A stretch of 64,000 nucleotides of DNA from Meiothermus sp. Pnk-1 (GTDB taxonomy: Bacteria > Deinococcota > Deinococci > Deinococcales > Thermaceae). The stretch covers positions 62,001 to 126,000 of the forward strand of contig NZ_QKOB01000001.1 in assembly GCF_003226535.1 (NCBI RefSeq), given 5' to 3'. Under the pieces are notes generated by a model that searched no databases, was not told the DNA's origin, and saw nothing but the letters and a program-made list of their open reading frames with translations. A program made the position numbers and the translations under genes. Of this stretch, positions 54,892 to 64,000 are shown piece after piece; position 1 is the first letter of the stretch, and every line of letters starts with the position of its first letter.

Positions 54892-56306
54892 ATGGCCTCC
54901 AGCAAGAGCAGATCAGGCCTCTGCAGCAGCCGGATGACCTCCTTACAGAACATCGCCGCCTCGGCCCCGTCCACCAGGCGGTGGTCGAAGGAAAGGGAGA
55001 GGTACATCATGTGCCGCACCCGGATCTCGTCGTCGATCACCACCGGGCGCTTCTGGATGGAGTGCACGCCCAGGATGGCCGCGTCGGGCACGTTGATGAT
55101 GGGGAAGCTGAAGAGCGCGCCGATGGAGCCGATGTTGGTGACGGAGAAGCTCGAGCCCACCATGTCCTCGGGGGAGAGCTTGCCGGCCCTGGCCCTCTCG
55201 GCCAGCTCGCCCACCTCGGCGGCGAGCTCGAGCACGCTCTTGCGGTCGACGTCCTTGATGACCGGCACCACCAGCCCGGCGTCGGTGGCGACGGCCATGC
55301 CGATGTTGTAGTACTTCTTGAGGACGATCTCCTGGCGGGCCTCGTCCAGCGAGGAGTTGAGGCTGGGGAACTTCTTGAGCGCGCGGGCGATGGCCTTGAA
55401 GATGAAGGGCAGGTAGGAGAGCTTGACGCCCTGGCGCTCGGCCTCGGCCTTCAGGCGCACGCGCAGCTCGACGAGCTCGGTCAGGTCGGCCTCGTCCACG
55501 CTCAGGGTGCGCACGGTGTAGAGGTGCGAGGCCACCATCTGGTTGGCGATGGCCCGGCGCAAGCCGCGCAGGGGGAGGCGCTCCTCGAGGGCCTCGTAGC
55601 CCTTGGGCGACCTGTACTGCACGGGAGCGGGGAATCCCGCAGGGGCCGGGGCCTGCGCAGGTGCTGGGGTGGCGGGCTGGGGCGCGATGGGCGCGGGGCT
55701 CTCGAGCCTCGACCCGGCATAGCTCTTCACGTCCTCCACCCGCACCCTTCCATTGGGGCCGGAGCCGGGGATCTGAGAGATGTCCAGGCCGAGGTCCCTG
55801 GCCAGTTTCCGGGCGGCAGGCACCGCGATCACCCGGCCATAGGGGTTGGTGGCGGCCCGCGGTGGCTCGGCTACGGCAACCCCGCGCGGAGTGGCCTGGG
55901 TGAAGGGATTTTTCACCTGTTCTTGCTTTTTGTCTGGCTTGAATAGCGAAAGCTCCTCCCCCGAGTCTTCCACCGCGTTGCCCGGCTCCACGATGCTGCG
56001 CTCCTCTTGCGCCTGAAGTGAGGGCGGAGGGGCGGGCTTGTGGTCACGGATGGCCCCGGTCACCTCACCGGGCTCGGCGATGAGGGCGATGGGGGCGTGA
56101 ACCTTGACGATATCCCCCTCCTTCACCAGCTTTTGCACCAGCACCCCTGCATAGGGGCTGGGTAACTCCACCGTGACCTTGTCAGTCATGACCTCGACGA
56201 AGGGCTGATCCTTTTTGAGCTCGTCGCCTTCGTTGACGAGCCACTTTAGGATTTCGCCCTCGACCACCGATTCGGCTAGCTCAGGCAAGACGATCTCTTT
56301 GGGCAT
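54888..56306 (-). CDS. 2-oxoacid dehydrogenase E2 (dihydrolipoamide acyltransferase)
   Basis: The 472-residue protein has one lipoyl domain (1-80, lipoyl Lys in TDKVTVELPSP) and a peripheral-subunit-binding domain near 170-205 (RKLARDLGLDISQIPGSGPNG). The C-terminal acyltransferase core ends with SFDHRLVDGAEAAMF, which holds the catalytic His and Asp. The linkers are Pro/Ala-rich. It is the scaffold of the complex with the E1 and E3 genes around it; a branched-chain oxo-acid type is likely because of the separate E1 alpha and beta. Confidence 0.93.
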   Translation of the reverse strand: MPKEIVLPELAESVVEGEILKWLVNEGDELKKDQPFVEVMTDKVTVELPSPYAGVLVQKLVKEGDIVKVHAPIALIAEPGEVTGAIRDHKPAPPPSLQAQEERSIVEPGNAVEDSGEELSLFKPDKKQEQVKNPFTQATPRGVAVAEPPRAATNPYGRVIAVPAARKLARDLGLDISQIPGSGPNGRVRVEDVKSYAGSRLESPAPIAPQPATPAPAQAPAPAGFPAPVQYRSPKGYEALEERLPLRGLRRAIANQMVASHLYTVRTLSVDEADLTELVELRVRLKAEAERQGVKLSYLPFIFKAIARALKKFPSLNSSLDEARQEIVLKKYYNIGMAVATDAGLVVPVIKDVDRKSVLELAAEVGELAERARAGKLSPEDMVGSSFSVTNIGSIGALFSFPIINVPDAAILGVHSIQKRPVVIDDEIRVRHMMYLSLSFDHRLVDGAEAAMFCKEVIRLLQRPDLLLLEAI

Positions 56307-56422
56307 ACCTCTCCTTTGGTCTTCGTCGCTTCTGGGGTTTCCACCGCGGGCGGAACGAGGGGTCCGCCCGCTGATTTTCCCACATCCAAGACCCTGGGCG
56401 AAGGGGCTGGGGGGTTCAGCGG

Positions 56423-57397
56423 TCAGTAGTCCAACGCCCTTTTGGCCGCGTTCAGGATGCGGGTTACGGTGGGCATATAGAGCTTATCCTGGGCGTAAGG
56501 ATACGGGGTGTCGAAGCCGGTTACGCGCAAGGGGGGGGCTTCTAGCTGGTCGAGCAACTCTTCTGCGATGGTCGCTGCGACTTCGCTGGCGATGCTTGCG
56601 GTGCGCGGAGCTTCCGAGATGACTAGCACCCTTCCGGTTTTGGCTACGGAGTTGAGCACAGCCTCTTTGTCCCAGGGCATCACCGTACGCAGATCGATCA
56701 CCTCCGCGCTGATACCTACAGAAGCCAGCTCCTCAGCGGCTTTTTGGGTCTCGATCATGCTCCCGCCGTAGGAGATCAAACTTATGTCGCTGCCCTCGCG
56801 GCGGACGGCAGCCTTGCCGATGGGGATCAGGTACTCCTCGCTCGGCACCTCTTCCTTGAGGGCTCGGTACAGCCGCTTGGGCTCCATGAAGATCACCGGG
56901 TCGTCGTCGCGGATAGCGCTTTTCAAGAGGCCTTTGGTGTCGTAGGGGGTAGAGACCACGATGGTCTTGAGCCCGCCGGTGTGGGCGAAATGGGCCTCGG
57001 GGCTTTGCGAGTGGTGGTGCCCACCCCTGACCCCGCCTCCGCTGGGCATACGCACTACCATGGGGGCGGTGAACTGCCCGCCCGAGCGGTAGCGCAACTT
57101 GGCAGCCTGTGAGACGAGCTGGTCGAAGCCGGGGAACACGTAGTCGGCGAACTGAATCTCGGCCACCGGGCGCATCCCATGGGCGGCCATCCCCACCGCG
57201 GCCCCGATGATGGCTGCCTCGGAGAGGGGGGTGTCCATCACCCGGTCGGGGCCGTACTTCTGTTGTAAGCCTTCGGTGGCGAGGAAGACCCCGCCGCGCT
57301 TGCCCACGTCTTCGCCCAGCACCATTACCCGCGCGTCGCGGGCCATCTCTTCGTCGAGGGCTGCGTTGATGGCCTGGATCATCGTCAAGGTCGGCAC
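56423..57397 (-). CDS. 2-oxoacid dehydrogenase E1 beta subunit
   Basis: The 324-residue protein contains [18 protein letters not shown], then [15 protein letters not shown] and [20 protein letters not shown]. It pairs with the alpha subunit to bind thiamine diphosphate. It starts with GTG after GGAGGT. The gap to the alpha gene is 55 bases and contains a GTACGAC-like element. Confidence 0.94.
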   Translation of the reverse strand: MPTLTMIQAINAALDEEMARDARVMVLGEDVGKRGGVFLATEGLQQKYGPDRVMDTPLSEAAIIGAAVGMAAHGMRPVAEIQFADYVFPGFDQLVSQAAKLRYRSGGQFTAPMVVRMPSGGGVRGGHHHSQSPEAHFAHTGGLKTIVVSTPYDTKGLLKSAIRDDDPVIFMEPKRLYRALKEEVPSEEYLIPIGKAAVRREGSDISLISYGGSMIETQKAAEELASVGISAEVIDLRTVMPWDKEAVLNSVAKTGRVLVISEAPRTASIASEVAATIAEELLDQLEAPPLRVTGFDTPYPYAQDKLYMPTVTRILNAAKRALDY

Positions 57398-57452
57398 ATC
57401 GTACCTCCGTCGTACGTCTCAGGTCCTGGTACGCAAAAGATTCGTTAGAGCC

Positions 57453-58742
<1,290 letters not shown>

Positions 58743-58745
58743 TCA

Positions 58746-58791
58746 ATTATACCCTGCCGTCGAAGGGCCGTATACTTTGCCGACGTATACT
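58746..58791. promoter_or_regulatory. Divergent promoters for the dehydrogenase operon and rlmH
   Basis: Minus strand: TATAAT at 58751-58746. Plus strand: two TATACT boxes at 58771-58776 and 58786-58791, the second 15 bases before the rlmH ATG. Only 20 bases separate the opposite -10 boxes. Confidence 0.5.
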
Positions 58792-58806
58792 GCGAGGCGA
58801 AGGGCT

Positions 58807-59244
58807 ATGCGGATCCGGGTGGCCGCGGTAGGTAAACCCAAGCTGGCCTATGCCAGGGCTGGAGTGGAAGAATATTCGCACCGCTTGAATAAAACCGGCA
58901 GATTCGAGCTGCTCCAGGTGCGGGAGGGAAAGCCGGGGGAGGAAAGCTCGAGGCTGCTCGAAGTTAGCCAGGGCTACCTGCGGGTAGTGCTGGACGAGCG
59001 CGGCGAACTGGTCGATACCCTCAGCCTGCACAAGAAGCTCTTGGACTGGGAGCTGCACGGCGAAAAGGGGGTGGCTTTCCTGATCGGCGGGGCGAATGGG
59101 CACACCGAGGAATTGCGTCGGAGGGCCGACTGGCTCTTAAGCCTATCCAGGTTCACCCTCCAGCACGAGCTGGCTTTAGTGGTGTTGCTCGAGCAGCTAT
59201 ATCGGGTCGAGACCTTGAAGCGCGGCGAGCCCTACCACCGTTAG
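58807..59244 (+). CDS. rlmH: 23S rRNA pseudouridine-1915 N3-methyltransferase
   Basis: The 145-residue SPOUT enzyme has MRIRVAAVGKPK at the start and the knotted SAM site VAFLIGGANGHTEELRRRAD, then FTLQHELALVVLLEQLYR. It methylates the helix-69 pseudouridine. It was placed by homology at 58807, not the longer frame. Confidence 0.94.
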   Translation: MRIRVAAVGKPKLAYARAGVEEYSHRLNKTGRFELLQVREGKPGEESSRLLEVSQGYLRVVLDERGELVDTLSLHKKLLDWELHGEKGVAFLIGGANGHTEELRRRADWLLSLSRFTLQHELALVVLLEQLYRVETLKRGEPYHR

Positions 59245-59307
59245 GCGTCCCTCCAAAGTCTCTGCGTGCACGGGTAACTTGATTGGTGCCAACCGCACGT
59301 CAAACCT

Positions 59308-59328
59308 CGTACGCAAAACGCAAGGCGC
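59308..59328 (-). repeat. Heptad repeat copy
   Basis: The minus-strand units are GCGCCTT, GCGTTTT and GCGTACG. The copy lies in the 146-base gap between rlmH and the convergent VOC gene. Confidence 0.7.
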
Positions 59329-59390
59329 GGGGAATCAAACCCATCGCTCCTCGAGCGCCTCGGCTGATCTTCGCCATAACGTCCCGCGCC

Positions 59391-60254
59391 TTAGGCCGTA
59401 CGTCGAGCGCTGGGATCCGCCTCCGGAGAGTAGGGGTAGGCAAGCAGATGGAGCGCGTCCCCGTTGGGGTCGGTCAAGGTAAAGCCCTGCGAAGAAGCCA
59501 TAAACTCGAGACCCAGGTGGTTTAGCCGGGTCTCAAGCTCATCCCGGCTTTCCCCGCTTTGCCAGGTGTAGCTGATCAAGCCTGTGCTGCCTTCGGGGGC
59601 GGTGCGGCCCTCTGCCCAGGTATTGATCCCTAGGTGGTGGTGGTAGCCCCCCACGGCGAGAAAGCGCGCGCCAGGGTAGTTGCGCTGGGTGAGTTGCATG
59701 TTTGTGCTTTGGGCGAAAAACCGTTCGGCTTCGTCGAGGTCCGCCACGTGAAGGTGGAGGTGGCCGAGGAGGGTATCGGGGGAGAGGGGGGCGGGTCTGG
59801 GGGCCGCTGTGAGCAACCGATCCAGGTCGAGCCGCCGGGAGTACATCGCCACCCCGCTACGGCTTCGAGGCCACTCGGAGCGGGGGCGGTCGCGGTATAG
59901 CTCGAGCCCATTGCCTTCCGGGTCGCGCAGGTACAAGGCTTCCGAGACCCCGTGGTCGGAAGCCCCTTCCCAACTCGGGTAGCGGGCTTCAACGAGCCGC
60001 CGGAACACCGCCGCCAGGCTGCTCTGGTCGGGCAGGAGCAGGGCGAAGTGGTACAGGCCCAACGAGGGTTGAGGGCGCAGCGGCGCGCTGGGATCGTGGA
60101 GCAGCTCGAGGGTAAACCCTTTACCCTGGGGGGCTAGCCGGGTCAGGTCGCCGCCTTGCTCGAGGACCTCTAGGCCGAGCAGGTCGCGGTAGAAGTCCAG
60201 CTCGGCCTCTAAATCCTTGACCCGCAAGCAGAGGCTTCGCAGGGGCCAACGCAT
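59391..60254 (-). CDS. Two-domain VOC-family protein (CatE-like)
   Basis: The 287-residue protein has two glyoxalase/VOC repeats, one with LRVKDLEAELDFYRDLLGL and LYHFALLLP, the other starting LGHLHLHVADLDEAERFFAQ. Homologues are catechol-2,3-dioxygenases. The usual first His is not in place in domain 1 (LCLRVKD), so dioxygenase activity needs care. TAGGCT lies six bases before the ATG. Confidence 0.8.
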   Translation of the reverse strand: MRWPLRSLCLRVKDLEAELDFYRDLLGLEVLEQGGDLTRLAPQGKGFTLELLHDPSAPLRPQPSLGLYHFALLLPDQSSLAAVFRRLVEARYPSWEGASDHGVSEALYLRDPEGNGLELYRDRPRSEWPRSRSGVAMYSRRLDLDRLLTAAPRPAPLSPDTLLGHLHLHVADLDEAERFFAQSTNMQLTQRNYPGARFLAVGGYHHHLGINTWAEGRTAPEGSTGLISYTWQSGESRDELETRLNHLGLEFMASSQGFTLTDPNGDALHLLAYPYSPEADPSARRTA

Positions 60255-60612
60255 GGGGTTAGCCTACAATCACGCTTTAGAATTAAAAGTGTACTGGCTC
60301 GCCCCCAGCAGGGCCTCCCAAGGTCGAGGAGATTGACGGTGGTGAAGGGCTGAGCGCGGGTCACGGGAGAGGTCGGGGTCAGCGGGGGGCTTCAAACCCA
60401 CCGCCTTCAGGGGATGTAGCAGCCCCTCCTACGTGGTCCCAGAGCATGGCGAGCGGCGGATGGGCCATCCGTAGTGTCCAAGCCGTCCAAGTCGCCGGTC
60501 ACACGGCGACGCAAAGCGCTTGGGGAGCCCCGGTAAGACCTACACGCGAGCGGTGATGAACCAAGGGCCCCACCGGCTTCCCGCCACGGCGAGGGAGTGT
60601 CAACCTAAGGCC
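60255..60612 (+). pseudogene. Region resembling the end of an IS605-type tnpB gene
   Basis: No intact gene is present. One frame near 60468-60510 reads AGHTATQSAWGAP, and an overlapping frame SPGKTYTRAVMNQGP. Both resemble C-terminal tails of TnpB-like proteins. The end GAGGGAGTGTCAA (60591-60603) resembles an IS605-family right end. No zinc-ribbon or RuvC residues remain visible. I take this as a possible degraded remnant. Confidence 0.3.
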
Positions 60613-60948
60613 ATGCGCCCGACATCCAGTTCGACTTTGTGGTTAGAACTCCTCGGTGGCCTTTTGATCGTGCTAGGAGCCCTGTTGGCCTGGTGGGCGT
60701 ACACGCTGGCCAACTACCCTCCCGACGCGGGCCTCAGCCGGGCTTTGGCGAACGTACGGGTGGACTTCCCCGGTTTCTTGGAGGGGATCGCCAGGCGGAT
60801 TTCGGCGTTTGGGGCTATCCTGGCGGCGCTGGGGGCGGGGCTTTTTTTCGGGGCGGTGTACCTGGTGCGCTTTTTCCGCTTGCTGCTGGGGGTGGCGGCG
60901 GTGTTTGCGGTAGGGGTTTGGTTTTGGATCGTGGTCTTGAAGGCCTAG
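60613..60948 (+). CDS. Small membrane protein
   Basis: The 111-residue product has three hydrophobic segments: LLGGLLIVLGALLAWWAYTL, then GAILAALGAGLFFGAVYLV and LLLGVAAVFAVGVWFWIVVL. I do not recognise it. The ATG at 60613 is preceded by AAGG; an in-frame earlier start would run into the remnant region. Confidence 0.6.
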   Translation: MRPTSSSTLWLELLGGLLIVLGALLAWWAYTLANYPPDAGLSRALANVRVDFPGFLEGIARRISAFGAILAALGAGLFFGAVYLVRFFRLLLGVAAVFAVGVWFWIVVLKA

Positions 60949-60972
60949 GTTTTGTGGGAAGTGCAGCCCGAT

Positions 60973-61614
60973 CTACCGCCTGAAGGCCACCAGTTCAATG
61001 GTCTGGCGGCTCGAGACGGTCTTGACCAGCCCTACTCCCTCGGCGTACCAGCTGGTGCTTTGGAATTGCTGGTTGAAGGGGAAGCTCAAGAGGCCAAACC
61101 TGGCGTCGATTTTAAAAGTGGTGGTGGTCTCCACCCTAAAGGCCTCAAAGCGCCCTGCCGGGACGCTCACGGTTTCTTTGCCGCTTACCCGGTAGCGCAC
61201 CTCGAGCGTTCCTTTCCCCCAGATCTTGGGCCCTTGGGTGGTCTCGCCCTGGATATCCGCCACGTACCCCCAGGAGCTTCCCACCGCCCACCTGTCATAA
61301 GGAGGGATGGCCACCCCGGTAACATTACCCACTTCGACCTTGAAACCCTCGAAACCGGCGAAGTCTATGGGGACCAGCCCTTCCGGGGTGCAGCGGTAAC
61401 GCTCGGTGCGCTCGAGCTTTTCCCCCTTGCTCACCTGAACAAAACCCTGGCTGCTGAGGTTGGTCTTGCGCTGGATATAGACCCCAGCGCTCTCGCCGCC
61501 GGTGATGCGATACTGCCACTCCAGGCCCTCGCGGGTAGGGGAGAAGGGTTGGTCGCAGAGCTGGGCCACAGCCCATCCCCAAGCCAGGATCAGGACGAGC
61601 CAGAGCGGACGCAC
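60973..61614 (-). CDS. Exported protein of unknown function (DUF3108-like)
   Basis: The 213-residue protein has a signal peptide (about 1-17) and an all-beta pattern with VSVPAGRFEAFRVETTTTF and TSWYAEGVGLVKTVSSR, as in DUF3108/TapB-like envelope proteins. The GTG start is seven bases after TAAACT. Its role is unknown. Confidence 0.65.
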   Translation of the reverse strand: MRPLWLVLILAWGWAVAQLCDQPFSPTREGLEWQYRITGGESAGVYIQRKTNLSSQGFVQVSKGEKLERTERYRCTPEGLVPIDFAGFEGFKVEVGNVTGVAIPPYDRWAVGSSWGYVADIQGETTQGPKIWGKGTLEVRYRVSGKETVSVPAGRFEAFRVETTTTFKIDARFGLLSFPFNQQFQSTSWYAEGVGLVKTVSSRQTIELVAFRR

Positions 61615-61663
61615 ATAGGGAAGTTTAGGAGAGCCGCCACACAGAAGCGTGAGGATCAGCGGA

Positions 61664-62578
61664 CTAGCGAGTTTCCCGGCTCCCTAACACCGCCGCCACG
61701 ACCCCCACCAGCAGTACTCCCGCCCCAAGCAGGACGGGCAGGCCGGGAAGTTCGCCGAAGACGAAATAGGCCAGCAGGCTCGCCCCCACCGGCTCAAAAA
61801 GGATCGCCAGCGTCACCAGCACCGGGGCCACCCAACGCACCGCCCAGTTGAAGCTGGTGTGCCCGATAAGCTGGGGAATCAAGGCCATAAGGAGGATCCA
61901 CGCATAGGCTTGGGTAGGGTAGCCCAGGTAGGGAGTACCGAATAGAAAAGGGAGCGGCAGCAGTACGAGGGCAGCCGCACTATAGGCGACCGCGGCGTAA
62001 AGACCGATGGGAAACCCCCGCTGTTGGGCTTCCCGCCCCAGCAGAAAATAAAACGAGACCGCTACCGCTCCCGCCACGGCCAGGAAGTTTCCCAAAGCCG
62101 GGTTGGGGCCGGGGTTGGAGCCTCCCCCCAGGGCGATGATCAGCCCTCCGATGAAGGCCACCGTGATCCCCAAGATCGTAAGCCGTGCCGGGGGCTGCTT
62201 GAGCCAGACCCAGGAGATCAGGGCGACCCAGATGGGGTTGGTGTTGACCAGGGTCACGCTGGCGGCGATGGAGGTGTAGGAGATGGAGGTGATCCAGGTG
62301 GCGAAGTGAACGGCCAGAAACACGCCCGCCAGGATGGCATAGCGCCAGGCTCCGGCCCTTAGCTTGGCCTTGCGCAACGCTCTCCAGGCGGGGAGCAGGA
62401 CCAGCGAGGCCAGGGTGAGCCGCAGGGCGCTCACCACCAGGCTGAATCCCACGCCCTGTACCGCGGCGGCCTCGGTCGCTAACCGAACAAAGATCGAGCC
62501 AAAGGACACCGCCAACACCCCGGCGACCAGGACAAAGAGGACGGTGAGGCTCGAGGGCCGTGGGAGCGAAGGGTGCAT
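61664..62578 (-). CDS. EamA/DMT-family transporter
   Basis: The 304-residue protein has ten helices; the first repeat shows LAVSFGSIFVRLATEAAAVQ, the second AYAWILLMALIPQLIGHTSF. A longer in-frame start exists, but homologues begin near 62578. It has GAAAAT seven bases upstream. The cargo is unknown. Confidence 0.88.
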   Translation of the reverse strand: MHPSLPRPSSLTVLFVLVAGVLAVSFGSIFVRLATEAAAVQGVGFSLVVSALRLTLASLVLLPAWRALRKAKLRAGAWRYAILAGVFLAVHFATWITSISYTSIAASVTLVNTNPIWVALISWVWLKQPPARLTILGITVAFIGGLIIALGGGSNPGPNPALGNFLAVAGAVAVSFYFLLGREAQQRGFPIGLYAAVAYSAAALVLLPLPFLFGTPYLGYPTQAYAWILLMALIPQLIGHTSFNWAVRWVAPVLVTLAILFEPVGASLLAYFVFGELPGLPVLLGAGVLLVGVVAAVLGSRETR

Positions 62579-62650
62579 GGCCCCGATTTTCGCATGTACG
62601 CCCACTGCCGTGCTAGTGGGATATACTTCACTGCATAAGTGGAGGTGGCG

Positions 62651-63784
62651 ATGGTACACGTGGCTGTGCCAAAGGAAGCCGCACCAGAGGAGCGCCGGGT
62701 AGCCCTCACTCCGGAGGTGGTGGCCCGGCTGGTCAAGGAGGGCTGCGCGGTGCGGCTCGAGCACGGGGCCGGGGAGGGGGCGTTTTTCTCCGATGAGGCG
62801 TTTCACCAAGCCGGGGCCGAGATTGTGGAGGCTCACGAGCTATACTCGGGGGTCGAGGTGGTCTTCTCGGTGGGGCCGCTGCCCTGGGAAGCGATCCACC
62901 AACTATCCGCGGGTACGGTGCTGGTTAGTTTCCAGTACCCCCACCGCGATCCCCAGCGGGTACGGGCCATGGCCGAGCGGGGTTTGTCGGCGCTGGCGAT
63001 GGAGCTCATCCCCCGCATCACCCGGGCCCAGAGCATGGACGCCCTCTCCAGCCAGGCCACCGTGGCGGGGTACAAGGCCGCGCTGTTAGCGGCGAACCTC
63101 TCGAGCCGATTTTTCCCCATGCTCACCACCGCCGCCGGGACCATCCGCCCGGCCAAGGTGCTGGTGATGGGGGTAGGGGTGGCGGGGTTGCAGGCCATCG
63201 CTACGGCGCGGCGCTTGGGGGCCAACGTTTGGGCCTACGACGTACGCAAAGCAGCCGCCGAGCAGGCCCTCTCCTTGGGGGCTAAGGTCATCGAGCTGCC
63301 CATCAGCGCCGAGGGAGAAGGAGGCTACGCCCGCGAGCTCACCGAGGAGGAGCGGCGTATCCAGCAAGAAGCTTTAGCCAAGGAAATAGGCGGGATGGAC
63401 GCGGTGATCACCACCGCGCAGATTCCGGGGCGCACGGCCCCTGTTTTGATCACCCAGGATATGGTGGCCCGGATGGCCCCCGGTGCGGTGATCGTGGACT
63501 TGGCGGCGGAGTCGGGAGGGAACTGCGAACTCACCCGCCCTGGCGAGGTGGTGGAAGTGGGCGGGGTGCGGATCTACGGTCCCCTAAACCTTCCCAGCGA
63601 GCTAGCCGTCCACGCCAGCGAGATGTACGCCAAGAACCTCTATAACCTCTCCAAGCTTCTGATCAACCACGGCGAGCTGGCCCCTGACTGGTCCGATGAG
63701 ATCCTGGCCGGGGCTTTGCTGGTGCAGGGCGGCCAGGTGGTGCACGGGCCCACCCAAGAGCTGATCAAAAAGGAGGCGCGCTGA
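62651..63784 (+). CDS. pntAA: NAD(P) transhydrogenase subunit alpha, part 1
   Basis: The 377-residue protein is the NAD(H)-binding dI domain: VHVAVPKEAAPEERRVALTP, then VLVMGVGVAGLQAIATARRLG and VIVDLAAESGGNCELT. It has GGAGGTGG before the ATG and TATACT further upstream. Its stop overlaps the next ATG (ATGA). The proton-driven enzyme makes NADPH. Confidence 0.93.
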   Translation: MVHVAVPKEAAPEERRVALTPEVVARLVKEGCAVRLEHGAGEGAFFSDEAFHQAGAEIVEAHELYSGVEVVFSVGPLPWEAIHQLSAGTVLVSFQYPHRDPQRVRAMAERGLSALAMELIPRITRAQSMDALSSQATVAGYKAALLAANLSSRFFPMLTTAAGTIRPAKVLVMGVGVAGLQAIATARRLGANVWAYDVRKAAAEQALSLGAKVIELPISAEGEGGYARELTEEERRIQQEALAKEIGGMDAVITTAQIPGRTAPVLITQDMVARMAPGAVIVDLAAESGGNCELTRPGEVVEVGGVRIYGPLNLPSELAVHASEMYAKNLYNLSKLLINHGELAPDWSDEILAGALLVQGGQVVHGPTQELIKKEAR

Positions 63785-64000
63785 TGGATCCCACTTGGGC
63801 GGCGCTGTACATTTTCTTGCTGGCGGCGTTTACCGGTTACGAGGTGATCTCGAGGGTCCCGGTGATCCTCCACACCCCCCTTATGTCCGGTTCCAACTTC
63901 ATCCACGGCATCGTGCTGGTGGGGGCCATGGTGGTATTGGGCAAGGCCGAGACCCCGCTCGAGCAGGCCATCGGCTTCATCGGGGTGATGCTGGGCGCGG
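63784..64000 (+). CDS. pntAB: NAD(P) transhydrogenase subunit alpha, part 2 (partial)
   Basis: The first 72 residues are visible. YIFLLAAFTGYEVISRVP and PLMSGSNFIHGIVLVGAMVV are typical of the small membrane subunit (dII, alpha part). It overlaps the preceding gene by ATGA and continues past the window. A PntB gene should follow. Confidence 0.9.
   Translation, partial: MDPTWAALYIFLLAAFTGYEVISRVPVILHTPLMSGSNFIHGIVLVGAMVVLGKAETPLEQAIGFIGVMLGA

Noticed and set aside
53404-55946. Long plus-strand open frames opposite lpdA and E2
   Set aside because: Low-complexity His/Gly/Leu/Val-rich translations mirror the real genes' codon pattern; no ribosome site or motif supports them.
60520-60612. Longer N-terminus for the small membrane protein
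   Set aside because: The extra residues read through the remnant region and contain no membrane or signal pattern; the ATG at 60613 directly precedes the first helix.
60952-61851. Plus-strand open frame across two minus-strand genes
   Set aside because: It spans two real genes and their gap with no coherent protein pattern.

Overview
The window looks like chromosomal DNA of a Thermaceae bacterium, most likely Meiothermus or Allomeiothermus. This rests on high GC content, Thermaceae-like proteins (IMP dehydrogenase, a bkd-type 2-oxoacid dehydrogenase operon, a PilA/ComZ-like pilin cluster, PolX and HisJ side by side), a very high density of the palindrome CTCGAG, and many start codons placed 6-10 bases after a TANNNT -10 box, the leaderless style of Deinococcota. 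The species call is inference. I found no rRNA, tRNA, CRISPR array or intact insertion sequence.

Layout. 1-1.7 kb: amino-acid ABC importer genes and an Xre-type regulator. 1.9-4.3 kb: a large Ig-like lipoprotein, followed by an AT-rich gap. 4.6-7.6 kb: a VWA protein and a chelatase-type AAA ATPase. 7.6-11.1 kb: lactate utilisation genes lutC and lutAB, separated by an inverted SDR gene with altered motifs. 11.2-14.5 kb: an esterase and a two-component operon. 14.7-21.5 kb: a sugar kinase and transaldolase pair, a secreted nuclease, an MMPL transporter and galE. 21.6-31.6 kb: guaB, transporters, an Lrp regulator facing a DMT exporter through a structured leader, a PQQ-type dehydrogenase, AlkA, an isochorismatase-family hydrolase, bioY and birA. 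31.7-38.7 kb: a cobalamin cluster, a subtilisin-like protease and a sugar or glycerol-phosphate ABC importer. 38.7-49.1 kb: DinB, der, a sirtuin, an M3 peptidase, arsC, a C39-TPR protein, hisJ and a PolX paralogue. 49.3-53.0 kb: four type IV pilin/competence genes. 53.0-58.8 kb: lpdA, E2, E1 beta and E1 alpha, interrupted by an S23-type four-helix-bundle gene. 58.8-64.0 kb: rlmH, a VOC protein, a possible TnpB remnant, small envelope proteins, a DMT transporter and the start of the pnt transhydrogenase operon.

The genes are mostly housekeeping and metabolic modules with independent short operons. The features least explained by ordinary annotation are: (1) a dispersed family of tandem 7-bp units, consensus GCGTYTT, at gene borders; (2) the S23 gene enclosed by two inverted copies of that repeat inside the dehydrogenase operon; (3) a PolX protein whose polymerase carboxylates are substituted while its PHP site is intact; (4) a structured leader with a small ORF between an Lrp-like operator and a DMT exporter; and (5) an SDR protein without the usual catalytic tyrosine.
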